Shown: in pieces, positions 1 through 7,958 of the stretch | Position numbering within the stretch: the stretch's first letter is position 1 | Layout of the letters: the number at the start of each line of letters is the position of its first letter | Assembly: GCA_964458645.1 (NCBI GenBank) | Contig: CAYWJU010000007.1 | Coordinates: 1 to 64,000, forward strand | Length of the DNA stretch: 64,000 nt | From: DAORHV01 sp964458645 | GTDB lineage: Bacteria; Patescibacteriota; Gracilibacteria; Peribacterales; Peribacteraceae | Direction of reading: 5' to 3' | Notes under the pieces: generated by a model | Seen by the model: only the letters and a program-made list of their open reading frames with translations | Told to the model about the DNA's origin: nothing | Databases searched by the model: none | Position numbers and translations under genes: made by a program

Positions 1-680
1 TCGACCCCAAGATCTACACGCAAGGACGCGGGCTGAAGCGCGAGCAGGATTACATGGCCAATGCCGGATTCGCGGTGCTGCACGTTGATTACCGCGGCCA
101 TGCCGGTTCGGACCCCAGCCCCATGACGGCCAAGGTCTACGACGGCAACTTGGAGTACGCCATGGACAGCGCCAATGCGATTCAGGCGATCCGCGACGCC
201 AACCTGCCGGGCGTGGATACGACAAAGGTGGGCATGCTGGGGCACTCGATGGGCGGCGGCGTGACACTCGCGATACTCACCGGACGCCCGAACCTGGTAG
301 ATGCCGCAGTGTTGTATGCGCCGGTGAATGCCGACGTGTGGCAGAACTTCACCCGCTGGCGCTCCAAGCGAGAGGAGGGCGATCGAACGATGGAAGCATT
401 CAATACGAAGGAGGAGAACCCTGATTTCTGGAACGCGCTTTCGCCCGAGACATACGAACAGAACATTCGTGCGCCGATCCTCTTATTCCAGGGAACAAAC
501 GACAAAGACGTGCCGAAGGAGTGGTCCGAGCATCTGGCGCAGCGGCTGAAGGATTTGGGGAAGGATGCGACGTTCGTGGAATACGAGGGGGAAGGGCATG
601 AGTTCGGGACGAAGTGGGAGGACTTTATGAAGAAGAGCGCGGAGTTTTTTCATAAGCATTTGGATGCGCCGGCTGCATGA
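1..680 (+). CDS. alpha/beta hydrolase of the S9/dienelactone-hydrolase type (5' end missing)
   Basis: The reading frame is open from the window edge (first full codon at base 3), so the N-terminus lies outside. The visible 226 residues are the catalytic half of an alpha/beta hydrolase: an HVDYRG strand, the nucleophile elbow GHSMGGG with the catalytic Ser, an acid loop in GTNDKDVP and the catalytic His in EGEGHEFG. This order matches prolyl-oligopeptidase-like (S9) and dienelactone-hydrolase-like enzymes that cleave peptide, ester or lactone bonds. Substrate and location cannot be told because the N-terminal domain or signal peptide is missing. The gene ends in TGA just before a non-coding repeat element. 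Confidence 0.85.
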   Translation, partial: DPKIYTQGRGLKREQDYMANAGFAVLHVDYRGHAGSDPSPMTAKVYDGNLEYAMDSANAIQAIRDANLPGVDTTKVGMLGHSMGGGVTLAILTGRPNLVDAAVLYAPVNADVWQNFTRWRSKREEGDRTMEAFNTKEENPDFWNALSPETYEQNIRAPILLFQGTNDKDVPKEWSEHLAQRLKDLGKDATFVEYEGEGHEFGTKWEDFMKKSAEFFHKHLDAPAA

Positions 681-691
681 TCAGTGGCTGA

Positions 692-1261
692 TGCCGCCAA
701 AATTCTCTTGATCTTCTTCTGTCCACTTTTTGGCGCAAAAAGTGGAGTCCCTAAAGGGATTGCGTCCCAAGCCTTTCGTCTGTCGCCTGCGGCTTAAGAC
801 TCAAGAGCTTGGTCCTGGGAACAAAAACAGTCGCGCGGTGTGCCGGCTGGCCACGCAGATCGCGATCTGTCGTGGCTGGCCTGCGCTCCACGCGCCTTGC
901 GGTCCTAAATCTCTTTGAGATTTTTAACGGACCGCTTCGGCGGGAGCGCGACGGCACCGGCCCAGGCGCGACAATCCCTCCGTGTCCAAGCTCCGAAGAA
1001 GACGACAACCTCAGGGGAAGATTGGAAACTCAGAGTCGAATTCTCAAGCCACCAGGAGGGCGCGCGCCACGGAGGGGGCCAGGTGGTCTGCCGCCGAGCC
1101 CAAGCGAGGCGTGCGTGGGAGCTGGCGCGCACGCGTTTTTTGGTTCCTTTTTGCCGCTTGGGCAAAAAGGGACGGAAGAATCCGAAAGAAATCTTTGGCG
1201 ACATCAGCGATGACCTCTGCCAAAAAGTGGAAGGAAGAAAATCAAAAGAGTCTTGGCAGCA
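692..1261. repeat. ~570-bp non-coding element with 43-bp imperfect terminal inverted repeats
   Basis: No convincing gene lies between the hydrolase and rlmN. The left end (692-734) and the right end (1219-1261) are inverted copies of one 43-bp sequence with 7 mismatches. A further direct copy of the right end lies at about 1161-1210. Inside are strong palindromes: 723-732/736-745 (10-bp stem, 3-nt loop), 1146-1155/1161-1170 (10-bp stem) and one centred near 867 on CAGATCGCGATCTG. The open frames across it are unlike any protein I know and overlap on both strands. It could be a MITE-like element without a transposase or a large structured RNA; the sequence does not decide. Confidence 0.6.
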
Positions 1262-1302
1262 TCAATCTTCATTTATGGACAAAACTCGATGCTTCAGTCA
1301 GG

Positions 1303-1308
1303 TATACT
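1303..1308 (+). promoter_or_regulatory. -10 box of rlmN, near-leaderless
   Basis: TATACT lies 10 nt before the ATG at 1319, so transcription would begin a few bases before the start codon. There is no Shine-Dalgarno sequence. The same spacing recurs at many genes in the window. A clear -35 box is not visible. Confidence 0.55.
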
Positions 1309-1318
1309 TGGCCCAATC

Positions 1319-2410
1319 ATGAAACCCGTGACCCGCGAAGCACGCTTTAAAGAGCTGTTCCCCAAGGAGCCGGCATTCCGCTGGAAACAACTGGAGCAGG
1401 CGCTGTTCGACCCGAAGGCCACTGGCTGGAACGATATCACCACGTTACCCAAAGCCATGCGCGAACCGATTGCCGCCGGTTTGCCGTGGATCACCTGCGA
1501 AGCCGAGCGCATCTACCAAAGCAAACGCGACGACACCTATAAAGCCGTACTCAAGGGCGCCGACGGCCAGCGTTTCGAAAGCGTGCTCATGGCCAATAAG
1601 CGCGGACAGTGGACTATTTGCGTCTCCAGTCAGATCGGCTGCGCGATGAAGTGCACGTTCTGCGCCACCGGAGCGATGGGGTTCAAGCGCAGCTTGAGCA
1701 GCGATGAAATCACCGATCAATTCCGGTTCTGGAGCATGTTCCTGCGCACGAAACCCGAGCTGCCGCAGCGCATTTCCAACGTGGTGTTCATGGGCATGGG
1801 CGAGCCGATGGCCAACTACGACAACGTGAAGGCGGCGATTCATTTGTGGCTGAAGTACACCGATATCGGCCCCACCAAAATCACGGTATCCACGGTGGGT
1901 GTACTCATGCAAATGCAACGCCTGCTGACGGATAAAGACTGGCCGCCGGTACGCATCGCGGTGTCGCTGCACAGTGCCAACCAGAAGCGCCGTGAGGAAA
2001 TCGTACCGACGACAATCCCCGACTTCCTTACCAAGCTGGCCACTTGGTCGCACGCCTACATGCGCACCCACGGCAACCAACGGCACCACATCACCTACGA
2101 ATACACGCTCATCGCGGGCGTGAACGACACGGCAGAACTGGCGCACGAACTCGGCACGTTCATCCGCAAAACCGGCTACAGCAAAATCAACGTCATTCCG
2201 CTGAACGCGGTACCAGGCAAGGCGTTCATCCGCAGCAGCCAGGAACGCATCGAGTCCTTTAAGAAGGTGTTGCTATCGTACGGCTTGGACGTCACGCAGC
2301 GCCGCACCATGGGCGACGACATTGCCGCCGCCTGCGGACAGCTGATTACCGAAACCACACCGCCAACCGCTGAACCGGCCCCCGGAAAAATCACGCTCGA
2401 CGTGGCGTAA
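1319..2410 (+). CDS. rlmN: dual-specificity 23S rRNA A2503/tRNA A37 C2-methyltransferase RlmN
   Basis: This radical-SAM enzyme methylates C2 of adenine 2503 in 23S rRNA and A37 in some tRNAs. The 363-residue product has the 4Fe-4S ligands CAMKCTFC (Cys108, 112, 115), the SAM-site segment FMGMGEPM, and the second mechanistic cysteine near the C-terminus in GDDIAAACGQL (Cys339), so it should be active. Length is normal for the family. An in-frame ATG at 1253 exists, but the stretch before 1319 overlaps the repeat element and contains the -10 box, so ATG 1319 is preferred. It is a single gene between the repeat element and a separately promoted gene. Confidence 0.95.
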   Translation: MKPVTREARFKELFPKEPAFRWKQLEQALFDPKATGWNDITTLPKAMREPIAAGLPWITCEAERIYQSKRDDTYKAVLKGADGQRFESVLMANKRGQWTICVSSQIGCAMKCTFCATGAMGFKRSLSSDEITDQFRFWSMFLRTKPELPQRISNVVFMGMGEPMANYDNVKAAIHLWLKYTDIGPTKITVSTVGVLMQMQRLLTDKDWPPVRIAVSLHSANQKRREEIVPTTIPDFLTKLATWSHAYMRTHGNQRHHITYEYTLIAGVNDTAELAHELGTFIRKTGYSKINVIPLNAVPGKAFIRSSQERIESFKKVLLSYGLDVTQRRTMGDDIAAACGQLITETTPPTAEPAPGKITLDVA

Positions 2411-2472
2411 GCGGCTTTCCGACGACAATATCCATCGTCGATACTGTTGAGAAAAAAGAAGTTCTAAGACCG

Positions 2473-2501
2473 TTGACCGGCCAGAGTGATTTTGGTAATG
2501 C
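2473..2501 (+). promoter_or_regulatory. sigma-70-type promoter of the carbonic-anhydrase-like gene
   Basis: TTGACC (2473-2478) is separated by 17 nt from TAATGC (2496-2501), placing the start of transcription near 2508. The in-frame ATGs at 2486 and 2498 lie inside the promoter, which favours ATG 2528 as the true start. A hairpin (CGACGA/TCGTCG) just upstream may terminate rlmN transcripts. Confidence 0.55.
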
Positions 2502-2527
2502 AAAGGATCATCCCGTTCCCCCTGCAC

Positions 2528-3583
2528 ATGACCCCACTCCACGAACCGCAAGCACCAAACGAGACGAGTGAAGCACCTCCCGCAATCGACAGAAAAGTCG
2601 ATCGTCGCGCCGCGCTGCGGCTCGGCATTATGACCGCGTCATTCGCGGCGATGTCGGTGTTGGTAGGAGGCCACGGCGGAGGACACCACGACGAAGACCG
2701 GAAGCGCCAAATGCATGCGCATCATCCGGAGAAAATCGCCCTGGAACGCCTATGGCACGAAGGCTTTGTTCAACGCGGCGGTGAGCCGCTGTTGCAGGCC
2801 ATGCGCGAGAACCTGCGTGATCCCAAGGCTCTGCAGGCGTATTTCGACCGCATGCGCATGGCCGAAGGCATGGCGGACATGGAAGCGACGTTCCGCTGCA
2901 TGGACGACCGCATCTGCACCTGCGGCAGCTGTTCGGCCGGATCATTGGTGTTGGATGTCGCCGCCGACGGCAAGGCGCTCTACGTGCCGCCGCAGCAAGT
3001 GGCGCAGCGCGTACTGCATTCCCCCATCGCCGCTCGGACCGGGCGCCGCAAGATCACCTACACCAAACACTTGGGCGGTTGCGGCGGCGACAAAATCGCC
3101 ATGGGCTTACTGGAAGCCCGCGATCCGAAAACCATCGGCGATGCGGAGGTTGCCGAGTGGGGCAGACGCCAAGGCGAAGCCGTGACCGCGGCATTGGTAG
3201 CGCAATTGCGCGGGTCGCGGCCGGTCGAATTTCGTCAGCTTGGATTTCGCGATAGCGCCATGCGGGGGCCGGAACAGGAACATGCAGGCCAGGTGATCTA
3301 CGTCACTGCGCACAACAGCCGCCAGCTGGATCCCCGCTTCAACCGTCTACCGGTCGGCATGCAACTCGACGCACTCATGCTGAACCAGCGCAGTCTGGCG
3401 CTCAATCTCATCGCCGGCGTGCGAATCTTGCTGGAGCACGGCCCGCACCGGGAGCCGATCTTGGTGGTGGGACTCGCCGAACAAGCGGTACGACCGCAGT
3501 TCGACGCGGCACTGGAGAGCGCGACGCGGGCATTACCGCTTGATCACCGCCAACGCACGCTGGTCGGTAGCGTGACGGTGTAG
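2528..3583 (+). CDS. Tat-exported protein with a beta-carbonic-anhydrase-like CxDxR signature
   Basis: The 351-residue product begins with a long polar segment, then a twin-arginine-like sequence DRRAALRLG (Arg26-Arg27) and a hydrophobic stretch ending near residue 48, as expected for Tat export. Next comes a Gly/His-rich linker, a helical charged region, and then CMDDR (Cys124, Asp126, Arg128) and HLGGCGG (His181, Cys185). CxDxR followed about 55 residues later by His and Cys is the zinc/Asp-Arg arrangement of beta-class carbonic anhydrases, except that here the spacing is HxxxC rather than HxxC. Further cysteines (130, 132, 135) sit next to the first motif. I infer a divergent exported carbonic-anhydrase-fold protein; activity is unproven. 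ATG 2528 follows a C-rich tract, like other starts here. Confidence 0.5.
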   Translation: MTPLHEPQAPNETSEAPPAIDRKVDRRAALRLGIMTASFAAMSVLVGGHGGGHHDEDRKRQMHAHHPEKIALERLWHEGFVQRGGEPLLQAMRENLRDPKALQAYFDRMRMAEGMADMEATFRCMDDRICTCGSCSAGSLVLDVAADGKALYVPPQQVAQRVLHSPIAARTGRRKITYTKHLGGCGGDKIAMGLLEARDPKTIGDAEVAEWGRRQGEAVTAALVAQLRGSRPVEFRQLGFRDSAMRGPEQEHAGQVIYVTAHNSRQLDPRFNRLPVGMQLDALMLNQRSLALNLIAGVRILLEHGPHREPILVVGLAEQAVRPQFDAALESATRALPLDHRQRTLVGSVTV

Positions 3584-3724
3584 TGCCGTACGCGATGCAA
3601 GAATCAGACCGAAAGTCATGCAAAGAAAAAGTGGCCTCTAGAGCCTTGGCAAACTACGTGAAATTGCATAGAATCCGCCTAATCTAGGTCAAGTAATCTG
3701 TACATTTCGTTCCCCCAGCTTCTC

Positions 3725-5113
3725 ATGTCAGTGACAGCCGCCGGAACTATCGCCCAAGTCGTCGGCGCAGTCGTGGACTGCCAGTTCCCGATCGACACAC
3801 TGCCGCCGATTTACTCAGCCCTCACGGTGGTCATCGGCGACCACACGTTGGTGCTGGAAGTGCAGCAGCATTTGGAAGGCGGCATCGTACGTACGGTGGC
3901 CATGGGCTCAACGGATGGATTGAAGCGCGGCGGCACGGTCACGAATACCGGTGCTCCGATTTCGGTTGGCGTAGGCCCGGAAACCCTGGGGCGCATGTTC
4001 AACGTGCTGGGAGAGCCGATCGACGGTTTGCCGCCTGCTCTCACGAAAAAGCGTTACCCCATTCACCGCAAAGCCCCGACGTTCGACGAACAATCAACCG
4101 AAAGCGAGATTTTGGAAACCGGCATTAAAGTCATCGACCTTATCTGTCCTATCTTAAAGGGAGGCAAAGTCGGTCTGTTCGGCGGTGCCGGCGTGGGCAA
4201 GACCGTGGTGGTCAAAGAATTGATCCGTAACATTGCCGCCGAGCATGGTGGATTTTCCGTGTTCGCCGGAGTCGGTGAGCGCAGCCGCGAAGGAAACGAC
4301 TTGTACTACGAAATGAAGGAATCCGGCGTGCTGGATAAAACAAGCCTGGTGTTCGGCCAAATGAACGAGCCGCCCGGACCGCGTCTGCGCGTGGCGCTTT
4401 CGGGACTCTCGATCGCCGAATACTTCCGCGACGAAGAAGGTAAAGACGTGCTTCTGTTTATTGATAACATCTTCCGCTTCACCCAAGCCGGCAGCGAGCT
4501 CTCGGCGTTGCTCGGACGCATTCCGTCGGCGGTGGGCTACCAGCCAACGCTGGCGAGCGAAATGGGCCAAGTACAAGAACGTATTACCTCCACCAAGAAA
4601 GGCTCCATTACGTCCGTACAAGCCGTGTACGTGCCGGCCGACGACTTTACCGACCCGGCTCCGGCCACCACCTTCGCCCACTTGGACTCCACCATCGTGC
4701 TGACTCGCGCGCTGGCCGAGCTGGGTATTTACCCGGCCGTGGACTCGCTGGAATCCACTTCCACCATTCTCACGCCGGCAATCGTGGGCCAAGAGCACTA
4801 CGACGTTGCCCGCGGCGTGCAGAAGATTCTGCAGCGCTACCGCGAGTTGCAGGACATCATCGCCATTCTCGGCATGGAAGAATTGTCCGAGGAAGACAAA
4901 AAGACCGTCATGCGCGCACGCAAAATCCAGCGCTTCCTCAGTCAGCCGTTCTTCGTGGCCGAGGTGTTCACCGGCATTCCGGGCAAGTTCGTCACGCTCA
5001 AAGAGACGATTAAAGGATTCAAAGCGATCATCAACGGCGACTGCGACCACATCGGTGAGCAGGAGTTCTATATGAAAGGAGGAATCGACGAAGTCACCAA
5101 GAAAGCCGAGTAA
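3725..5113 (+). CDS. atpD: F1F0 ATP synthase subunit beta
   Basis: Catalytic subunit of the F1 head, 462 residues, full length. Visible motifs are the Walker A GGAGVGKT, the ERSREGNDLYYEM segment with the catalytic Glu, the Walker B LLFIDNIFRF and the DELSEED-like segment MEELSEEDK. It is the first gene of a nine-gene operon ending with gamma. This is unusual, because beta and epsilon normally come last. The ATG follows a pyrimidine-rich tract (bases 3707-3724) with no Shine-Dalgarno sequence. The upstream gap 3584-3724 has no clear promoter consensus. Confidence 0.98.
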   Translation: MSVTAAGTIAQVVGAVVDCQFPIDTLPPIYSALTVVIGDHTLVLEVQQHLEGGIVRTVAMGSTDGLKRGGTVTNTGAPISVGVGPETLGRMFNVLGEPIDGLPPALTKKRYPIHRKAPTFDEQSTESEILETGIKVIDLICPILKGGKVGLFGGAGVGKTVVVKELIRNIAAEHGGFSVFAGVGERSREGNDLYYEMKESGVLDKTSLVFGQMNEPPGPRLRVALSGLSIAEYFRDEEGKDVLLFIDNIFRFTQAGSELSALLGRIPSAVGYQPTLASEMGQVQERITSTKKGSITSVQAVYVPADDFTDPAPATTFAHLDSTIVLTRALAELGIYPAVDSLESTSTILTPAIVGQEHYDVARGVQKILQRYRELQDIIAILGMEELSEEDKKTVMRARKIQRFLSQPFFVAEVFTGIPGKFVTLKETIKGFKAIINGDCDHIGEQEFYMKGGIDEVTKKAE

Positions 5114-5125
5114 TTCTTTCCGCCC

Positions 5126-5542
5126 ATGCACGCAGAACTCATTACATCAGAGGGAAGCGCATACAGCGGCGACGCCGTGTCCGTCACGCTGCCCAGCGGC
5201 ATGGGGGAAATCACCGTGCTCAACCACCACATCCCCATGCTCAGCACCATTGAGCCTGGAACCGTCATCATCCGCACCGGTAAGGATGAATTGCTGTTTG
5301 CCGTCTCCAGAGGCGTGGTGCAGGTCGGCCAGACCGGACTCCTGATTCTGTCGGACATCGCCGACCGCGCCGACAGCCTGGAAGAAAAAGCAATCGAACT
5401 GGCACGCGCACGCGCCGAGGAACTGCGCAACGCACGCCGCACCGACGCCGAGGAATTCGCCGACGCCACGGCGACACTGGAACGTGAAATGGCCCGCCTC
5501 ATGAGCATTCGCCGCCTGCGCTCCCGCCGCAAATCTCTCTAA
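5126..5542 (+). CDS. atpC: F1F0 ATP synthase subunit epsilon
   Basis: Epsilon belongs to the central stalk and couples or inhibits rotation. The 138-residue product has the N-terminal beta-sandwich (LPSGMGEITVLNHHIPML is the family hallmark) and a C-terminal alpha-helical hairpin rich in Ala, Arg and Glu. It lies 12 bp after atpD, as in all beta-epsilon pairs. The C-terminal segment is Arg-rich (RRLRSRRKSL). Start after a TTCTTTCCGCCC tract. Confidence 0.95.
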   Translation: MHAELITSEGSAYSGDAVSVTLPSGMGEITVLNHHIPMLSTIEPGTVIIRTGKDELLFAVSRGVVQVGQTGLLILSDIADRADSLEEKAIELARARAEELRNARRTDAEEFADATATLEREMARLMSIRRLRSRRKSL

Positions 5543-5548
5543 ATCTTC

Positions 5549-5917
5549 ATGACTATGAGCATGTTTCAATCCACGACCGGCACCGAAGCACCGAAACCCC
5601 AGGACGTCAGCCCGAAGGAAAGTGCAATCTTGGGCATTGGCTTCGCCTGGGACTTGGGCTTCACCATTGCCGTTCCAGCGATACTGTTCGGTTTCGCCGG
5701 CGGATACGCCGACAAGTACTTCGGCACTTCGCCGCTGTTGTTGTTCGCCGGCATCGGACTGGCATTTATCACCTCGGCGATCATCATCGCGCGCAAGCTG
5801 CGCGACATTCTGAACCGCCTGCCCAAAGTGCTGCCCAAGAAGAAGGACCCCATCGACATAGAGTCCGCAAAGGAACAAGAGTTGCTGCATGACCTCTTCC
5901 GCCCCCCTTCGGAATGA
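5549..5917 (+). CDS. AtpI/AtpZ-type small membrane protein of the ATP synthase operon
   Basis: A 122-residue protein with a polar N-terminus, two transmembrane helices (about residues 29-54 and 62-82) joined by GGYADKYFGTSP, and a charged C-terminal tail. This is the pattern of the ATPase_gene1 (AtpZ/AtpQ) and AtpI families, which help assemble the c-ring or supply ions. The Gly-Tyr-x-x-Asp motif in the loop fits AtpZ/AtpQ better than AtpI. It lies between epsilon and subunit a, the place occupied by atpQ-atpR in N-ATPase operons. Its stop codon overlaps the atpB start (ATGA), implying translational coupling. Three in-frame ATGs (5549, 5555, 5561) could each serve as start. Confidence 0.8.
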   Translation: MTMSMFQSTTGTEAPKPQDVSPKESAILGIGFAWDLGFTIAVPAILFGFAGGYADKYFGTSPLLLFAGIGLAFITSAIIIARKLRDILNRLPKVLPKKKDPIDIESAKEQELLHDLFRPPSE

Positions 5918-6711
5918 TCACCATCTCACTCGCATCGGAGGTTATTGGACACATCGGCCCCATGGCCGTGCGTAACACCATGCTCATGTCGTGGCTGGCG
6001 GTGTTGGTGCTGGTGATCGTGGCGCTCTTCGTCTACGCCCGCGGGTACAACGTGGTTCCCAGTCGCCTGCAAGCCGCTGTGGAAGTGGTCGTCATGGGTC
6101 TGTACGACCTGTTTGCCTCCGTCCTGCACGATGACCGACTTGCACGTCGCTTCTTCCCCATGCTGGCGACCATGCTGATCTTCATCGTGGCGGGCAACTG
6201 GATGGGCATTTTGCCAGGCGTGGGCAGCATTACGATTCAAGGTATGCATGCCGGCCACGCAGCAGCCATTCCGGTCTTCCGCTCCATGAATGCCGACGTG
6301 AACATGACGCTGGCTATCGCGTTGGCAGCCATGGCCATGGTTCAGTTCTACGGCATGAGCGAACTGGGTTTTGGCGCGTACTCGTCCAAGTTCTTCGTTC
6401 CGCCATGGAAAAATCCGGTCGGAACATTCGTGGGATTCCTGGAAATCATCAGCGAGTTTTCACGCATCGTTTCCTTCACATTCCGTCTCTTCGGCAACAT
6501 CTTCGCCGGAGAGGTCCTGCTCATTGTCATCTCGTACCTGGCACCCTACCTGGCACCCATCCCTTTCTTGGGCATGGAATTGTTTGTGGGTCTCATTCAA
6601 GGCTTGGTGTTCGCACTGCTGACCTGCGTCTTCTTGAAGATCGCCGTGTCCCACCATGACGCTCCGCATGAGGAAACTCCTGCCGCACCGGCGGCCCCCG
6701 CACTCGCGTAA
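5914..6711 (+). CDS. atpB: F1F0 ATP synthase subunit a
   Basis: Stator membrane subunit that holds the proton half-channels. The 265-residue product has several hydrophobic helices and the diagnostic segment FRLFGNIFAGE in the penultimate helix region, where the Arg is the essential one facing the c-ring Glu. NPVGTFVGFLEIISEFSR just before it is also typical. The C-terminal tail is Pro/Ala-rich and cytoplasmic. ATG overlaps the stop of the preceding gene by 4 nt. Confidence 0.97.
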   Translation: MITISLASEVIGHIGPMAVRNTMLMSWLAVLVLVIVALFVYARGYNVVPSRLQAAVEVVVMGLYDLFASVLHDDRLARRFFPMLATMLIFIVAGNWMGILPGVGSITIQGMHAGHAAAIPVFRSMNADVNMTLAIALAAMAMVQFYGMSELGFGAYSSKFFVPPWKNPVGTFVGFLEIISEFSRIVSFTFRLFGNIFAGEVLLIVISYLAPYLAPIPFLGMELFVGLIQGLVFALLTCVFLKIAVSHHDAPHEETPAAPAAPALA

Positions 6712-6744
6712 TCCCCACCCTTTTCTTCCTTCCCCTCTTTCTCT

Positions 6745-7002
6745 ATGGACGCACCAGCCGCAGTCGGCGCAGCCACCAGCCTGCTGTCTGACAGGAACCT
6801 TCCGGTCGCCATTACCATCGGCTTCGGATCACTCGGTCCGGCAATCGCCATCGGCTTCATTGGCGCCAAGGCCGTGGAAGCCATTGGACGCAACCCGGAA
6901 GCCGGCGCTCGCATTCAGACGTTCGCCATTCTCTCCATCGCCTTCGCCGAAGCCATCGCCATTTACGGCTTGGTCATCGCACTGATCATGAAGTTCGTCT
7001 AG
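6745..7002 (+). CDS. atpE: F1F0 ATP synthase subunit c, proton type
   Basis: An 85-residue helical hairpin that forms the rotor ring. The polar loop is GRNPEAGARIQ. The ion-binding carboxylate is Glu69 in IAFAEAIAIYG. The residues that define sodium-binding c-subunits are not there: the helix-1 Gln position reads Ile, and the Ser-Thr after the Glu reads Ala-Ile. The ring should therefore carry protons. The ATG follows a long pyrimidine tract (6718-6744) rather than a Shine-Dalgarno sequence. Confidence 0.97.
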   Translation: MDAPAAVGAATSLLSDRNLPVAITIGFGSLGPAIAIGFIGAKAVEAIGRNPEAGARIQTFAILSIAFAEAIAIYGLVIALIMKFV

Positions 7003-7031
7003 TCCTCTACCCTCCTTTTCCTCCGATTCGC

Positions 7032-7541
7032 ATGACGGAACTCATTCAAGCCCTCGGTCTCGACTGGTACGCGCTGCTCGCGCAGGTGGTGAACTTTGCC
7101 ATCCTGATCTTCCTGCTTGCGAAATTCGTGTACAAGCCGGTCTTGGGCGTCATCGACCAGCGCCGTGCAACGATTGCAAAATCGCTGCAAGAAGCCGATG
7201 AAATTTCCCGCAGCAAGGAGCTCTTGGAGAAGCAGCGCGCCGATGTGCTGCGCAAAGCGGATATTGAAGCCGGGCAACTCCTGGAGCGCGCCAAGCAAGA
7301 AGCCGAAGCCATCCGCGCCGAAATCGAGAAAGAGGCACGCGCCCATTCCAAGACCATCGTGACCAAGGGCATGCAGCAATTGGAGAACGAGCGCGCCAAA
7401 ATGGTAAGCGATATTCAAACCAAATTGGCTCACGCCATCGTGCACTCAGCCGAGAAAATTCTCCGTCGCGAATTCTCCAAGGAGGATCAGCAGCAATTCG
7501 AGACTGAACTGAAAGAGAACCTTCCGTCGCTTCTGGCATGA
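7032..7541 (+). CDS. atpF: F1F0 ATP synthase subunit b
   Basis: Peripheral stalk subunit, 169 residues: one N-terminal transmembrane helix (about 10-28, ALLAQVVNFAILIFLLAKFVY) followed by a long charged amphipathic helix that runs to the end and would dimerise and reach the top of F1. The RRATIAKSLQEAD segment is typical of the family. The stop overlaps the delta start by 4 nt (ATGA at 7538). Only one b gene is present, so a b/b' heterodimer is unlikely. Confidence 0.95.
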   Translation: MTELIQALGLDWYALLAQVVNFAILIFLLAKFVYKPVLGVIDQRRATIAKSLQEADEISRSKELLEKQRADVLRKADIEAGQLLERAKQEAEAIRAEIEKEARAHSKTIVTKGMQQLENERAKMVSDIQTKLAHAIVHSAEKILRREFSKEDQQQFETELKENLPSLLA

Positions 7542-7939
7542 GAACCAAACCCGCCGACATCGCCAAGGCATTGATAGACGAGGTGCAAGCCTCGCCTGCA
7601 TCGGCCGATGCCGCATGCGTAGCTGCGTTGAACGTACTGAAACGCATGTCTCCCGGGTTCCCGCGTCGTGAGTTCGTAAAATTGGTGGAACACGAAATGA
7701 AGCGACGTGGCGAGCAAGCATCGGGTCTGCTCGTTGTGCCCAACGCACGAACGTTGAAAGCCGAACATGTGGGCGCGCTCATCAGCAAACAATCGGGCGT
7801 GACGGTACATCTGACCGAAAAAGTGGATCCCGACGTCATCGGCGGCGCCGTGCTGCTCATGGATCATCGTCGCATCGACTGCAGCGTGCAGGGTGCGCTG
7901 CGTGAACTGTTACAAACATGCCTTGAACCGATCGCCTGA
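7538..7939 (+). CDS. atpH: F1F0 ATP synthase subunit delta, short form
   Basis: Delta joins the peripheral stalk to the top of F1. The product is 133 residues, clearly shorter than the usual ~175-180. The C-terminal domain is recognisable by VHLTEKVDPDVIGGAVLLMD and by IDCSVQGALRELL. The shortening is in the N-terminal helical bundle that contacts alpha, which is reduced to about 70 residues. Position between b and alpha supports the assignment. The preceding 4-nt overlap suggests coupling to atpF. Confidence 0.85.
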   Translation: MRTKPADIAKALIDEVQASPASADAACVAALNVLKRMSPGFPRREFVKLVEHEMKRRGEQASGLLVVPNARTLKAEHVGALISKQSGVTVHLTEKVDPDVIGGAVLLMDHRRIDCSVQGALRELLQTCLEPIA

Positions 7940-7958
7940 CGTTTTTCCTCCCTCTCCC

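Noticed and set aside
730..1350. Several overlapping open frames in the TIR element
   Set aside because: They overlap each other in different frames, are Arg/Lys-rich without motifs, and coincide with palindromes.
5914..5917. UGA recoded as glycine (as in some CPR groups)
   Set aside because: UGA ends several certain genes at the expected length, for example the AtpI/Z gene here and rsmG's neighbours, with no frame continuing as conserved protein.
6745..7002. Sodium-type c-ring (N-ATPase assignment)
   Set aside because: The Gln and Ser-Thr ligands are replaced by Ile and Ala-Ile, and a delta subunit is present.
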